This document shows positions 31,048-39,513 of a DNA stretch of 64,000 bases, in pieces; position 1 is the first letter of the stretch, and every line of letters starts with the position of its first letter. A program made the position numbers and the translations under genes. The DNA comes from Symbiodinium natans (lineage: Eukaryota; Sar; Dinophyceae; Suessiales; Symbiodiniaceae). The notes under the pieces are model-generated. The model searched no databases. It saw only the letters and a program-made list of their open reading frames with translations, and was not told the origin of the DNA. Location: NCBI GenBank assembly GCA_905221605.1, contig CAJNDS010002550.1, positions 189,501-253,500 of the forward strand, written 5' to 3'.

Positions 31048-31176
31048 CCTTATGAAATGATGCCCCCTCGGTATTGGAGGTGCCGACTCTGCCCCAGCCT
31101 CTTCGCGGCAAAGCGCGCGCTGCCGCGGGTCCAGGCTGGGTCTCCTGTTGCTTGGGCTTGGGGCTTGAAGCCCTAA
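31048..31176 (+). CDS. coding-like island, CxxC-containing
   Basis: Frame YEMMPPRYWRCRLCPSLFAA then KRALPRVQAGSPVAWAWG to a TAA formed by the next C-rich array. CRLC resembles half a zinc-finger, but no second pair is present. Lies in the G-to-C (intron-like) orientation. Confidence 0.35.
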   Translation, partial: PYEMMPPRYWRCRLCPSLFAAKRALPRVQAGSPVAWAWGLKP

Positions 31177-31271
31177 ACCCTAAACCCTAAGCCCTAAACC
31201 CTAAGCCCTAAACCCTAAACCCTAAACCCTAAACCCTAAACTTCCCGAACTGCCTAAACCCTATCCCTCAG

Positions 31272-31318
31272 GCTCCAAGCAAATATTCTTGTACCCTCGA
31301 AAGGGGCCGAGGGAGGTT
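31272..31318 (+). CDS. candidate short exon
   Basis: ATCCCTCAG before; frame SKQIFLYPRKGPREVSGG. Confidence 0.38.
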
Positions 31319-31437
31319 TCTGGGGGTCTAAAATTACCTGGTTTCAGGGGCGAGGCTCAGGCTTGTTCAAACCCTAAACCCTAAACCCTAAACCCTAAAC
31401 CCTAAACCCTAAACCCTAAACCCTAAAGCCCAATACC

Positions 31438-31745
31438 CTAAAACGAACACAGCTTGTATCATGGTTCCCCGATACTATCCCCTTCAAAACGCCCCCTCCC
31501 CCACCCCCCCACAGCCTAGGTACCCCCCCTAAGTAATGCTATTTCGGTATTGGGTATTTACGGGAGGGTAACATGGGTAGTACAGAGGGGGGTAGTAGGG
31601 AACCCATGATTGTATCATAAGAAGGAACCCTATATCGTTCAGTACCCTTGAACGAACCCAACACAGCTTATGTCACATAAGGAACCCCATATTCTTCAAT
31701 ACCCTTCAATGAACGAACACAGCCTGTATCATAACAAGGACCTCC
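31438..31745. repeat. tandem repeat (about 60 bp unit) hosting a family F element
   Basis: The unit contains GAACGAAC(C)ACACAGC, GTATCAT and AAGGAACCC; it recurs near 31443, 31650 and 31715. The element at 31461-31608 interrupts the first unit. Confidence 0.75.
31461..31608. mobile_element. MITE family F copy
   Basis: Left ATGGTTCCCCGATACTATCC, right GGTAGTACAGAGGGG and GGTAGTAGGGAACCCAT. The second copy is at 62487-62632. Confidence 0.75.
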
Positions 31746-31775
31746 ATCTAGTTTAAGCCATATCCTTTCGTTCAG

Positions 31776-31829
31776 GGCATTGGGCGCTCCGGGTGTGTAG
31801 AGAATATGGTCTCTCCGGAGGCTGAAATC
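31776..31829 (+). CDS. candidate internal exon
   Basis: CCTTTCGTTCAG before; frame GIGRSGCVENMVSPEAEI; then G|GGTTTAGGG. Confidence 0.48.
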
Positions 31830-31929
31830 GGGTTTAGGGTTTAGGGTTTAGGGTGTAGGGCTTAGGGCTTAGGGCTTAGGGTTTAGGGTTTAGGGTTTGG
31901 GGGCTTGATGGGGTTGATAGTGGGTTTGT

Positions 31930-32016
31930 TGGTTCACGAGCTTCGAGTCTGATGGGGTCCAAGAAGCCTTGGACACTGTGCCTGGGCCTCGCCTTTCTGT
32001 GACCCTACTAAACGGG
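31930..32016 (+). CDS. candidate exon
   Basis: Frame includes WFTSFESDGVQEALDTVPGP then RLSVTLLNG, ending ACGG|GTTTGGGG, a donor inside the array. Confidence 0.45.
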
Positions 32017-32046
32017 TTTGGGGTTTAGGGTTTAGGGTTTAGGGCT

Positions 32047-32187
32047 ACTTCGAGGTTCATGGTACTTAGTAACCAATTATAACTGTACTTATCACCCACT
32101 TATAAGCCCCTTAAGTGCCTTAATATGGTTATAAGTACAGTTATAAGTACAGCTATTCGTAGTTACTAAGTACCATGAACCTCCAAG
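32047..32187. mobile_element. MITE family A copy
   Basis: ACTTCGAGGTTCATGGTACT at left, TACCATGAACCTCCAAG at right, directly after a G-rich array. Confidence 0.85.
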
Positions 32188-32247
32188 TAGACACACTAAA
32201 CCCTAAATCCTCAACTCAGGCAGCCGGAAATTGGGGGGGAACCCTTG

Positions 32248-32348
32248 CTAGGACCCAGAAGAGGCCCTTATTCCCCTTTTGTTCCCTTACAAGCCCCTTT
32301 AAACCAAAGAGGGTACTCTTTTTGTTCCCAGGTTCTTCTTGGGTCTAG
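32248..32348. mobile_element. MITE family D copy abutting a CCCTAAA array
   Basis: CTAGGACCCAGAAGAGGCCC at left, TTCTTGGGTCTAG at right, then CCCTAAACC immediately. Confidence 0.85.
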
Positions 32349-32415
32349 CCCTAAACCCTAAACCCTAAACCTAAACCCTAAACCCTAAACCCTTCATACC
32401 CCAACACCCATACAG

Positions 32416-32501
32416 TACCAAGTGGCAAGACCTTTTTGTGTTCAGGCCCGGGGCGTGGCGGACTGGTGACAGCCTCAGCTCCATGGGCTTCAGCTGGAGC
32501 T
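32416..32501 (+). CDS. candidate internal exon
   Basis: CCCATACAG before; frame TKWQDLFVFRPGAWRTGDSL then SSMGFSWS, G-rich array at once after. Trp-rich, protein-like. Confidence 0.52.
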
Positions 32502-32564
32502 TAGGGTTTAGGGTTTAGGGTTTAGGAGTTCAGAGGTTTAGGGTTGTGAGGGGCAGGGTTTCAG

Positions 32565-32652
32565 GTGGTGTGCCCTTCGGCGCGAGTGCAGGGTACCTTG
32601 TTTACGGAAGCTCTGCTAGAACCTTCTGCGCGCTTTTCTACGACAGCCCAGA
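32565..32652 (+). CDS. candidate exon ended by a family M element
   Basis: GGTTTCAG before; frame GVPFGASAGYLVYGSSARTF then CALFYDSP. Family M text begins near 32655, and the open frame runs on into it. Confidence 0.5.
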
Positions 32653-32654
32653 GG

Positions 32655-32756
32655 GTCTATGTGCCTATATCGATATCGTATTCTTCTTGGACCTGAAAGG
32701 GGTTCCATTAAGCAGGTTTAGGGCCCAAGTATATACTACAAAGGTACCTGGACTCC
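32655..32756. mobile_element. family M element
   Basis: GAGGGTCTATGTGCCTATAT ... GGGCCCAAGTATATACTAC ... GGTACCTGGACTCC. Confidence 0.5.
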
Positions 32757-32839
32757 TGCAACCTAACTATCCCCACACCACAACCGGCTCTTAGGCCTCA
32801 CAATCCCCACAATAAAGTGCTGTTGTGAGGTCTATAGGT

Positions 32840-32968
32840 CAAACCCTAAACCCTAAACCCCAATATACCCTAGACCCAAAACCCTAAACCCTAATACACC
32901 CTGAACCCTGAACCCAAAACCCTAAACCCTAAACCCTAAACCCTAAACCCTAAACCCTAAACCTAAAC
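32840..32968. repeat. CCCTAAA array
   Basis: Two runs with a degenerate join. A weak island follows at 32969-33037 (frame STTDPRKTVAPPANLRC). Confidence 0.95.
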
Positions 32969-33129
32969 CCTGGCGGGTCCACAACAGACCCGCGCAAAAC
33001 TGTGGCCCCACCAGCAAACCTGAGATGCAGGACTTAGGTCACCGCCTTTAGTGTTGAGAAATGACGCCTTTCTGCTCCCCACTCCGCATAAAAGCAAGAA
33101 CTTCCAGCCATTTCTGCCCAGAAGAAGGT

Positions 33130-33475
33130 TTAACCTTCTCGGAACGGATTAGACGATGTAAACCATGGACGTCATCATGCTTGGGCCATGGATGCTCTCT
33201 TCTCATCAGAGCAGAATAGACCATGGACGTCATCATGCTTGGACCCTGGATGCTCTCTTCCCAGAACGGAGTAGACCATGGATGTCATCATGGTTGGGCC
33301 ATGGCAGTGCAGAAAACATGTAGACCATGGACGTCATCATGCTTGGGCCATGGATGCTCTCTTCTCATCAGAACAGAGTAGACCATGGACGTCATCATGC
33401 TCGGGCCATGGATACTCTCTTCCCAGAACGGACGGCATCATGGTTGGGCCATGATGCTCTCTTCCAGCTATGGTG
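33130..33475. repeat. tandem repeat, unit about 50-58 bp, 6-7 copies
   Basis: Each unit begins GACCATGGACGTCATCATG, then CTTGGGCCATGGATGCTCTC and TTC(T/C)CA(T/G)(C/A)AGA. Units lose internal blocks, so lengths vary. NcoI-like CCATGG occurs in nearly every unit. Confidence 0.95.
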
Positions 33476-33787
33476 AAGCAAACGTGTTATTTAGACCCAG
33501 GGCTGGGCAGAAGCGGATGCAAGCAAGACAGGGCTTAGTTTAGGACACGTCGAAAGTGCGAAGTAGTGCAAAAAAACCCACAAATACCAGTGCAGTCTAC
33601 GGATGCCCAAAAAATTGCTGGATAAGTTTGGATAAAAATTGCGGGGATGAGGTGATGGGCGAAACCCAGGAAACATCGGTATTTACGGGGGATTCTGAGG
33701 GCAACAGAGCTAAACTGCCGAAAACGCGTGGGTCTGTTATGGCCCCGCCTAGACCTAAACCCTAAACCCTTAACCCATCCCCCACAG

Positions 33788-33870
33788 ACCAAGGATAAAA
33801 TGTCAAGATTCCACCGTGCCATTTGTCCGCTTCTTCGAGGCACATCCCGTAAGGGCTGGGAAAGCAAGCG
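33788..33870 (+). CDS. candidate internal exon
   Basis: ATCCCCCACAG before; frame TKDKMSRFHRAICPLLRGTS then RKGWESKR; ends AAGCG|GGTTTGGGG. The 33480-33770 stretch before it is open on both strands without splice signals. Confidence 0.52.
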
Positions 33871-33999
33871 GGTTTGGGGTTTAGGGGTTGGGGCTTAGGG
33901 CTTAGGGTTTAGGGTTAAAGCTGATAGACCATTTAAGCCCCCAGACCATGAACCCCCCAAACCCAAATTCGGGGGGAGGGCGTCAGATGATCTAAGGGT

Positions 34000-34132
34000 A
34001 ATTTCATGGGCCCTTCATATGGTCTCTTGCCTCCTTTAGAGGGTTCTGATGTAGAGGCCCGTAATTTGTATAGGGTATATACGGGGTACGTAAGGGGCCC
34101 CCTTTTAAGGGCCCATACGAAGTGACCATGTA
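34000..34132. mobile_element. MITE family J copy with GT and AG tips
   Basis: ATCTAAGG|GTAATTTCATGG at left, GACCATGTACTTAG at right. Confidence 0.7.
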
Positions 34133-34415
34133 CTTAGAGGTGAGATTCATGGTACATATTAACTCATTAGAACTGTACTTATAACTGTTCTTATAACTGT
34201 ACTTATAACCGTACTTACATCTCTCCTGACTTATAACTGTACTTTTAACCATATTAGGGCACTTAAGCGGCTTGTAAGTGGGTGAAAAGTACAGTCATCT
34301 AAGTAGCTGAGTGAGACGATTACCTCTGCAAAACCAAAAGTGTACACTGTTTGGGGGGCTTTATGAACTCAGCAACTAAGTTAGAATTAGTTACTAAGTA
34401 CCATGAACCTCCAAG
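34133..34415. mobile_element. long MITE family A copy
   Basis: GAGATTCATGGTACATATTA at left, TACCATGAACCTCCAAG at right. The left half has a tandem AACTGTACTTAT/AACTGTTCTTAT expansion. Confidence 0.75.
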
Positions 34416-34509
34416 CAACAACCCTGAGAGATGAATGTTGTGGGAGTGGTGTTTAGGTTCTCGACTCGATAGGGGTTTCAGAGATGGACAGGCCTTGTTG
34501 CGACTTCAT

Positions 34510-34645
34510 GCTCCGTGGGGTTTAGGGTTTAGGGTCTAGGGTTTAGGGTTTAGAGTTCAGGGTTTGCAGTTTAGGGTTTAGGGTTTAGGGTTTAGGGTTT
34601 AGGGTTTAGGGTTTAGGGTTTAGGGTTTAGGGTTTAGGGCTTAGG
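34510..34645. repeat. TTTAGGG array
   Basis: Eighteen or so units, variants at the left edge. Confidence 0.97.
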
Positions 34646-34868
34646 TTACAAACTTGGCCCGCAGCTATTCTATGGACACCCCTGTCGAAGGCCCACGTAT
34701 CTACGATGTAGGTACGTGGAGCCTTAGGGGAAGCGAGTGGCAGCAAGCCCCAGGTCCAGAGAAGCATCAACCCTAAACCCTAAACCCTTAACCCTAAGCC
34801 CTAAACCCTAAACCCCTAAACCCTCCCCTCGTTCGATCTCAAGAGAGTGCTGCCACCAGGCTCCGACG

Positions 34869-34922
34869 ATGAGTGCCGATGAAGTGGTCAGCACTCTCAA
34901 GAGCCTCGTTCAGGAGCTGCGG
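34869..34922 (+). CDS. candidate first exon with ATG
   Basis: After GCTGCCACCAG and a short leader, ATG at 34869 opens MSADEVVSTLKSLVQELR up to CTGCGG|GTTGGG. The ATG context is CGACGATGA. Helical, N-terminus-like. The CAG before it could be a cis acceptor or, in a dinoflagellate, a spliced-leader acceptor. Confidence 0.55.
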
Positions 34923-35003
34923 GTTGGGGCTTTCAGGGTTTAGGGTTTAGGGTGTAGGGTTTAGGGTTTAGGGTTTAGGGTTTAGGACAGGCAATGCTTT
35001 GCA

Positions 35004-35402
35004 GGGGTGACTTTTCTGGAGCTCTTGGACAACTTTGTGGTGGTTTCTGGCTGTTTGCCGCCAGTCTGCTTGAGAGGTTCAGCTGGGACGAGACGTACTT
35101 ATGTCGACGCATTGAGCCCGGAAGGGTGTTTGGAGCCCGTACCTCTACGAGAGTCCATTGTCGCTTTTGTTGCCATCGCCCACTTTGTGCGCAAGCATGT
35201 CGCTGTGAATGCATGGCCTTCTGCTGTACACAGTAAGCTCAGGACTTTGCAGTTGCTTGGGCAGACTTCCACGAGGAAGGGGGTTCTGAAACGTCCGGTG
35301 ATGGAACAGCGACAGGCCACTGGCTTCAAAGAGGACATCCTGGTGAGACTTTACGAGATTTCGCCTTGCAATCGCAAGGCCATCAAGATTAGGCACCAAT
35401 AG
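35004..35402 (+). CDS. longest open frame (about 130 codons), unknown protein
   Basis: Follows GCTTTGCAG (34995-35003) after a G-rich array. Includes VTFLELLDNFVVVSGCLPPV, LRESIVAFVAIAHFVRKHVA and QRQATGFKEDILVRLYEISP, ending in TAG at 35400-35402. Coding-like text continues in another frame to about 35515 (RRTQKQETLEDNLSPSEAG). The opposite strand is open for 105 codons, but its composition is less protein-like. No family recognised. Confidence 0.5.
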   Translation, partial: GVTFLELLDNFVVVSGCLPPVCLRGSAGTRRTYVDALSPEGCLEPVPLRESIVAFVAIAHFVRKHVAVNAWPSAVHSKLRTLQLLGQTSTRKGVLKRPVMEQRQATGFKEDILVRLYEISPCNRKAIKIRHQ

Positions 35403-35523
35403 GGTGCAATGTTGCAGCACACTTAAGGTGTGAACTGCGTCGGACTCAGAAGCAGGAGACACTGGAAGACAACCTGTCGCCGTCCGAGGCAGGCGCTTGT
35501 GCTCCCCTCATAACCCGGGAAAG

Positions 35524-35646
35524 GTTTAGGGTTTAGGGTTTAGGGTTTAGGGTTTAGGGTTTAGGGTTTAGGGTTTAGGGTTTAGGGTTTAGGGTTTAGG
35601 GTTTAGGGTTTAGGGTTTAGGGTTTAGGGTTTAGGGTTTAGGGTTC
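35524..35646. repeat. TTTAGGG array
   Basis: Seventeen perfect units. Confidence 0.98.
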
Positions 35647-35756
35647 AGTTCAGTGAGGTGCCAAAAGTTGCACGTGGTTGCGCGGGTGACTTCTGTTGAG
35701 CGTACCATACGTTGCTGGCAAGTAGGTACTCTAGATGTGCCCTCTCTCAGCATACG
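35647..35756 (+). CDS. coding-like island between two G-rich arrays
   Basis: Open frame including CQKLHVVARVTSVERTIRCW then QVGTLDVPSLS. No clear acceptor other than GTTCAG at the left. Confidence 0.35.
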
Positions 35757-36013
35757 GTTTAGGGTTTAGGGTTTGGGGTTTAGGGTTTCGGGTTTAGGGT
35801 CAGGGTCTCGGGTTTGGGGCTTAGGGTTTAGGGCTCAGGGTTTAGGGTTTGGGGTTTAGGGCTTAGGGCTCCCTCTGCCACTGCTGCTGGTAACGCTTTG
35901 ACGAATACTGTTAAGCGATATCAAACTTCAATTGGTATGCACATCAGGTTTTCACGGCTGCACCCCAGGGCAAGTTTTTGAGGTCTGCGGACCCGAGGGA
36001 TAGTTCCGCATAG

Positions 36014-36202
36014 CTCTGGTTCTGCAAAATTTGTTGCCTCTGGGTTGACCCCTGTCATGAGGAGCGGAACGCTGACGTGAAGCTCTTGGCCGCGTGGCTG
36101 GCCAGCAATATGATCTCGGAGAAGGGCATCCTTGGTTCGAGCAGCTGGCTTAGGGCGCTTACTTCTGGTTGGAGGTATAGAGCTATTGGGTTCAAGTTTT
36201 AG
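36014..36202 (+). CDS. candidate exon, Cys-rich start, terminal stop
   Basis: After CGCATAG a 62-codon frame: LWFCKICCLWVDPCHEERNA, then DVKLLAAWLASNMISEKGIL, ending RYRAIGFKF and TAG at 36200-36202. The spaced Cys/His set (CKIC, C, H) looks metal-binding, but the spacing fits no finger I can name. Confidence 0.5.
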   Translation, partial: LWFCKICCLWVDPCHEERNADVKLLAAWLASNMISEKGILGSSSWLRALTSGWRYRAIGFKF

Positions 36203-36235
36203 GGCCAGGTGCCTTGCTAGGCTAGGCCCGGCTAG

Positions 36236-36355
36236 GCCCGGCTAGGCCCTTGGGCTACTTGCATGTCTTCCCTTATTGGCGTTAGGAGGATCATACTGAA
36301 GGGTTTAGGGTTTGGGGTTTGGGGTATTTTGAGACCTAGGTTTCAAGGGCCAACC
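36236..36355. mobile_element. MITE family I copy
   Basis: GGCCCTTGGGCTACTTGCAT, AGGAGGATCATACTGAAG, then GGGCCAACCTAG; a few TTTAGGG/TTTGGGG units inside. Preceded by three GCTAGGCCCG units. Confidence 0.6.
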
Positions 36356-36426
36356 TAGTGTGAGTTTGCGATAAGAGGTGCCACCACAGGATTTAGTTGC
36401 CTCCTAAATGGGGTGGAGGGGGTGTT

Positions 36427-36545
36427 CCGAAATTAGGGGTTTAGGCTTTAGGGATATTACGGGTACCTTGTTGTGGTCCTGATTATACGGGGATCCTACT
36501 ATTTGGGGAGGTTTTTATTCGAGGCCCCTTATGATCGTAAACCCG
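36427..36545. mobile_element. MITE family G copy
   Basis: CCGAAATTAGGGG ... GATCCTACTATTTGGGGAGG ... CGTAAACCC. Confidence 0.6.
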
Positions 36546-36615
36546 CGCCTTATCCAGGCTGTCGCGGCGCTACTATGGGCATGCGGAGGACCCAGTTTTA
36601 AGGGATCAAGGCTCT

Positions 36616-36738
36616 TACCCCTAAGCTTGTACCCCTGAAGGGTTCCCCTTCATATACTCCCTAATATGGCCCCTTATACTACCTGAAGGATCTTTAAAAA
36701 GGGTCCCGCAAAGCCCCAAGGGTACAACCTTAAAGGTC
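36616..36738. mobile_element. MITE family H copy
   Basis: ACCCCTAAGCTTGTACCCC at left, AAGGGTACAACCTTAAAGG at right. Second copy at 59276. Confidence 0.7.
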
Positions 36739-36767
36739 CAGGTCCCCCCTAGAGAAGTTGAGTTCAG

Positions 36768-37050
36768 GGAAGGATGATGCGATGCGTCAGTGATGTGACG
36801 CACTCTTGGTAGCCCAGCTGTACCCTTTACCCTTTTTTTGGGGTTCTGGCTTCCCTTATGAAGTAGCCGACCCCAAAAAGGGCGCCCTTATTGTAATGTG
36901 GTTACTCTGGGATGTTTCCCCTTATACTCACAGTCCTTAACAGGGATTGTGGTACTCCCTATTATAATCCCAAGGACTGGTAGGGGAGAACATCCCGATG
37001 GTTACTGGGCTACCAGCACTTCACTTGTTGCTCCGATTAGCGTGGCTGCA
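36768..37050 (+). CDS. two candidate exon parts joined by removing a MITE intron
   Basis: Part 1 (36768-36808) after GAGTTCAG: MMRCVSDVTHS. Part 2 from 37017: TSLVAPISVAASA. The 208 nt between begins GTAGCC and ends CTACCAG and is a family C element; splicing gives a TGC codon across the join and one open frame. The join could be coincidence (about one chance in three for phase). Confidence 0.42.
36805..37016. mobile_element. MITE family C copy with a family B copy nested inside
   Basis: Outer tips CTTG|GTAGCCCAGC and GGGCTACCAG. Inner element 36906-36997: GGGATGTTTCCCCTTATA and GGGGAGAACATCCC. The host text resumes with GGTTACTGGGC on the far side. Confidence 0.85.
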
Positions 37051-37054
37051 AGCG

Positions 37055-37380
37055 CTCTAAACCCTAAACCCTAAACCCTAAACCCTAAACCCTAAACCCT
37101 AAACCCTAAACCCTAAACCCTAAACCCTAAACCCTAAACCCTAAACCCTAAACCCTAAACCCCTAACCCTAAACCCTAAACCCTAAACCTATACCCTAAA
37201 CCCACCCTAAACCCTAAACCCTAAACCCTAAACCCTAAACCCTAAACCCTAAACCCTAAACCCTAAACCCTAAACCCTAAACCCTAAACCCTAAACCCTA
37301 AACCCTAAACCCTAAACCCTAAACCCTAAACCCTAAACCCTAAACCCTAACCCTAAACCCTAAACCCTAAACCCTAAACC
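37055..37380. repeat. largest CCCTAAA array
   Basis: About 46 units in 326 bp, mostly perfect. Confidence 0.99.
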
Positions 37381-37614
37381 GTGACCATGGTTTCCATGTG
37401 TGCTCCCTAAACCGTAAGCCCTAAACCCAAATCAAACGAGGGTTCCCTGATATTTCTGGTCAAATAGGAGCCCAAAGAGTCCGATACCCCCTTAATGAAG
37501 AATTAGGGTTTAGGGTTCAGGGTTCAGGGTTTAGGGTTATGAAGGAATGTACCTGCATTTAAATAGGGATCCGAGTAGAATTTGAGGTATAGTTTTTTTG
37601 TGGGGGTTTAGCCT

Positions 37615-37699
37615 CTCTGGGAATGTCAGTTGGGCGAACATCACGGCGAGTGCGGTTGATAGACGACTGGACTATTGTATCGCATCTGCGAGCCCCTAA
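37615..37699 (+). CDS. candidate exon
   Basis: Frame SLSGNVSWANITASAVDRRL then DYCIASASP and TAA made by the following C-rich array. Left edge unclear. Lies in the G-to-C orientation. Confidence 0.4.
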
Positions 37700-37775
37700 A
37701 CCCTAAACCCTAAGCCCTAAGCCCTAAACCCTAAACCCTATAATCCGGGGAGGTCTCGGAATAGATATGCCACAG

Positions 37776-37852
37776 AAGCTCGCAAAGCCAAGTCTGCCGT
37801 AGAAGCAGCCGCCAGCACGAAGTGGTCGCTCCCGGATGGCTTGGATGCATAG
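37776..37852 (+). CDS. candidate terminal exon, Ala/Lys-rich
   Basis: TATGCCACAG before; frame ARKAKSAVEAAASTKWSLPD then GLDA and TAG at 37850-37852. Coding-like text continues in frame after the stop (KRQEVNDHAPNKLRLP) up to a C-rich array. Confidence 0.5.
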
Positions 37853-37997
37853 AAGCGACAAGAAGTGAACGACCATGCTCCAAACAAGCTAAGGCTGCCC
37901 CACCCTAAACCCTGAACCCTAAACCCTAAACCCTAAACCCGAAACCCTAAACCTGCTGAGGGTAGCTTCCCTTGTTTCTGTGAGCTGAAGGCAGCCT

Positions 37998-38050
37998 ATG
38001 ACCATTAATCTGCGCGATGCATCTTCAAGCATCGTGTCTGTGATCCCGAA
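37998..38050 (+). CDS. candidate first exon with ATG
   Basis: CTGAAGGCAG then CCT and ATG: MTINLRDASSSIVSVIPNQD, ending in TTCAGGG units. An alternative frame ends FCELKAAYDH with TAA across the same site. Confidence 0.42.
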
Positions 38051-38305
38051 TCAGGATCAGCGTTCAGGGTTCAGGGTTCAGGATTTAGGGTTTAGGGTTT
38101 AGGGTTCAGGGTTTAGGGTTTAAGGCAGTTTAGGGTTTAGGGTTTATGGCAGATTGGGTTTTAGGGTTTAGGATTTAGGGTTCAGGGTTTCGGGTGACAC
38201 ATGGGCTTCCGTTGATCATTCTCGATTCAAGTGCCATACCCGAGATGCCCTGAGGGTTTAGGGTTTGGCAAGCCCTAAACCCTAAACCCTAAACCCCCAA
38301 ACCCT

Positions 38306-38398
38306 GCACCCGAATACAGTCCACACACGGAGGAGTTCTTCCCACCGCAGATCGAAGATGTCTTGGGCGGCCACCTCATCTTTTACCCTTCCCTCTAG
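38306..38398 (+). CDS. candidate terminal exon
   Basis: Right after a C-rich array: EYSPHTEEFFPPQIEDVLGG then HLIFYPSL and TAG at 38396-38398. Acidic/aromatic, protein-like. No CAG at the left edge. Confidence 0.5.
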   Translation, partial: APEYSPHTEEFFPPQIEDVLGGHLIFYPSL

Positions 38399-38401
38399 AA
38401 A

Positions 38402-38498
38402 ACAGGACCCTAAAACCCCTGCTCCCTTACATAAGCCCCTTTAAACCAAAAAGGGTACCTAAACCCTAAACCCTATTCCTAGGCTACTCTTGGGTCCG
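38402..38498. mobile_element. MITE family D copy with CCCTAAA in its centre
   Basis: AACAGGACCCTAAAACCCCT at left, CTAGGCTACTCTTGGGTCC at right, with C-rich units (about 38458-38475) after CAAAAAGGGTA, the position used by G-rich units in the 10768 copy. Confidence 0.7.
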
Positions 38499-38654
38499 GA
38501 GGGCGAAGTCCTAACAGTGGCCGGAATCCACAAACCCAAAGCCCAAAAACCCCAAGCAGCCGAAACCTTAAGATCCCACCGCCCCGAAGGCCCTAAACCC
38601 TGGACACTAGAAAGCCTAGTTAAGGGACTCAAGTGCGCTAAAACCCCAAATCCC

Positions 38655-38730
38655 AACCCTGAACCCTAAACCCTAAACCCTAAACCCTAAACCCTAAACC
38701 CTAAACCCTAAACCCTAAACCCTAAACCCT
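38655..38730. repeat. CCCTAAA array
   Basis: Eleven units. 38731-38856 is C-rich text without a gene I can support. Confidence 0.97.
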
Positions 38731-38856
38731 TGCATCAAAGCACCAACACCCTAGTCCCAAACCTCACCAGGCCCACGGCGGCCCAGACCCTCAACTCCTC
38801 AAGCCCCAAAACCGAAGCCCTGTGCCCGAAAAACTTCAAACCCCAAAGCCCTGAAG

Positions 38857-39050
38857 GGTTTGGGGTTTAGGGTTTAGGGTTTAGGGTTTGGGTTTAGGGT
38901 TTAGGGTTTAGGGTTTAGGGTTTAGGGTTTAGGGTTTAGGGTTTAGGGTTTAGGGTTTAGGGTTTAGGGTTTAGGGTTTAGGGTTGAGGGTTTAGGGTTT
39001 AGGGTTTAGGGTTTAGGGTTAATTTAGGGTTTAGGGTTTAGGGCTTGGGA
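38857..39050. repeat. TTTAGGG array
   Basis: About 27 units with a few deletions. Confidence 0.98.
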
Positions 39051-39096
39051 TGGGCCCTTAGCAGGGTCCCTTACCCTTGTTTAAAGGGATTTAAAG

Positions 39097-39209
39097 CTAG
39101 GACCGGGAGTAGGCCCTTTTGTTCCTTTTTTTAGGGTTGGGGTTCCCTCATAATCCCCTCTAGACCAAAAAGGCCACCCTTTTTATTCCTAGGTTACTCC
39201 TGGGCTAGA
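39097..39209. mobile_element. MITE family D copy
   Basis: GCTAGGACCGGGAGTAGGCC at left, AGGTTACTCCTGGGCTAG at right. Confidence 0.85.
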
Positions 39210-39300
39210 CAGGGATCGGGCCCCCCTCCCCCCCCCCCCCCACCTTAAAAAACCCTTGCGACCCTCCCAATCGCCTAAACCGTACAACTAAACGCCTCAG

Positions 39301-39510
39301 TTTGGGATGCTCCCCCTTATACTGACAACCCTTCATCGCGATTCTAAAAGGTACGATAATCCCTACTAGGAACTGCTAGTACAAGGGGGAGCCCTAAACC
39401 CTAAACCCGAAACCCCTAACCCTAAACCCTAAACCCTAAACCCTAAACCCTAAACCCTAAACCCTAAACCCTAAACCCTAAACCCTAAACCCTAAACCCT
39501 AAACCCTAAA
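39301..39510. mobile_element. MITE family B copy whose right tip is replaced by a CCCTAAA array
   Basis: TTTGGGATGCTCCCCCTTAT at left; at the right AGTACAAGGGGGAG is followed at once by CCCTAAACCC (39393-39510) where CATCCCAAG would be expected. Confidence 0.75.
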
Positions 39511-39513
39511 CGC

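Noticed and set aside
31048-31176. C2H2 zinc finger from CRLC
   Set aside because: No paired histidines at finger spacing; a single CxxC is not enough.
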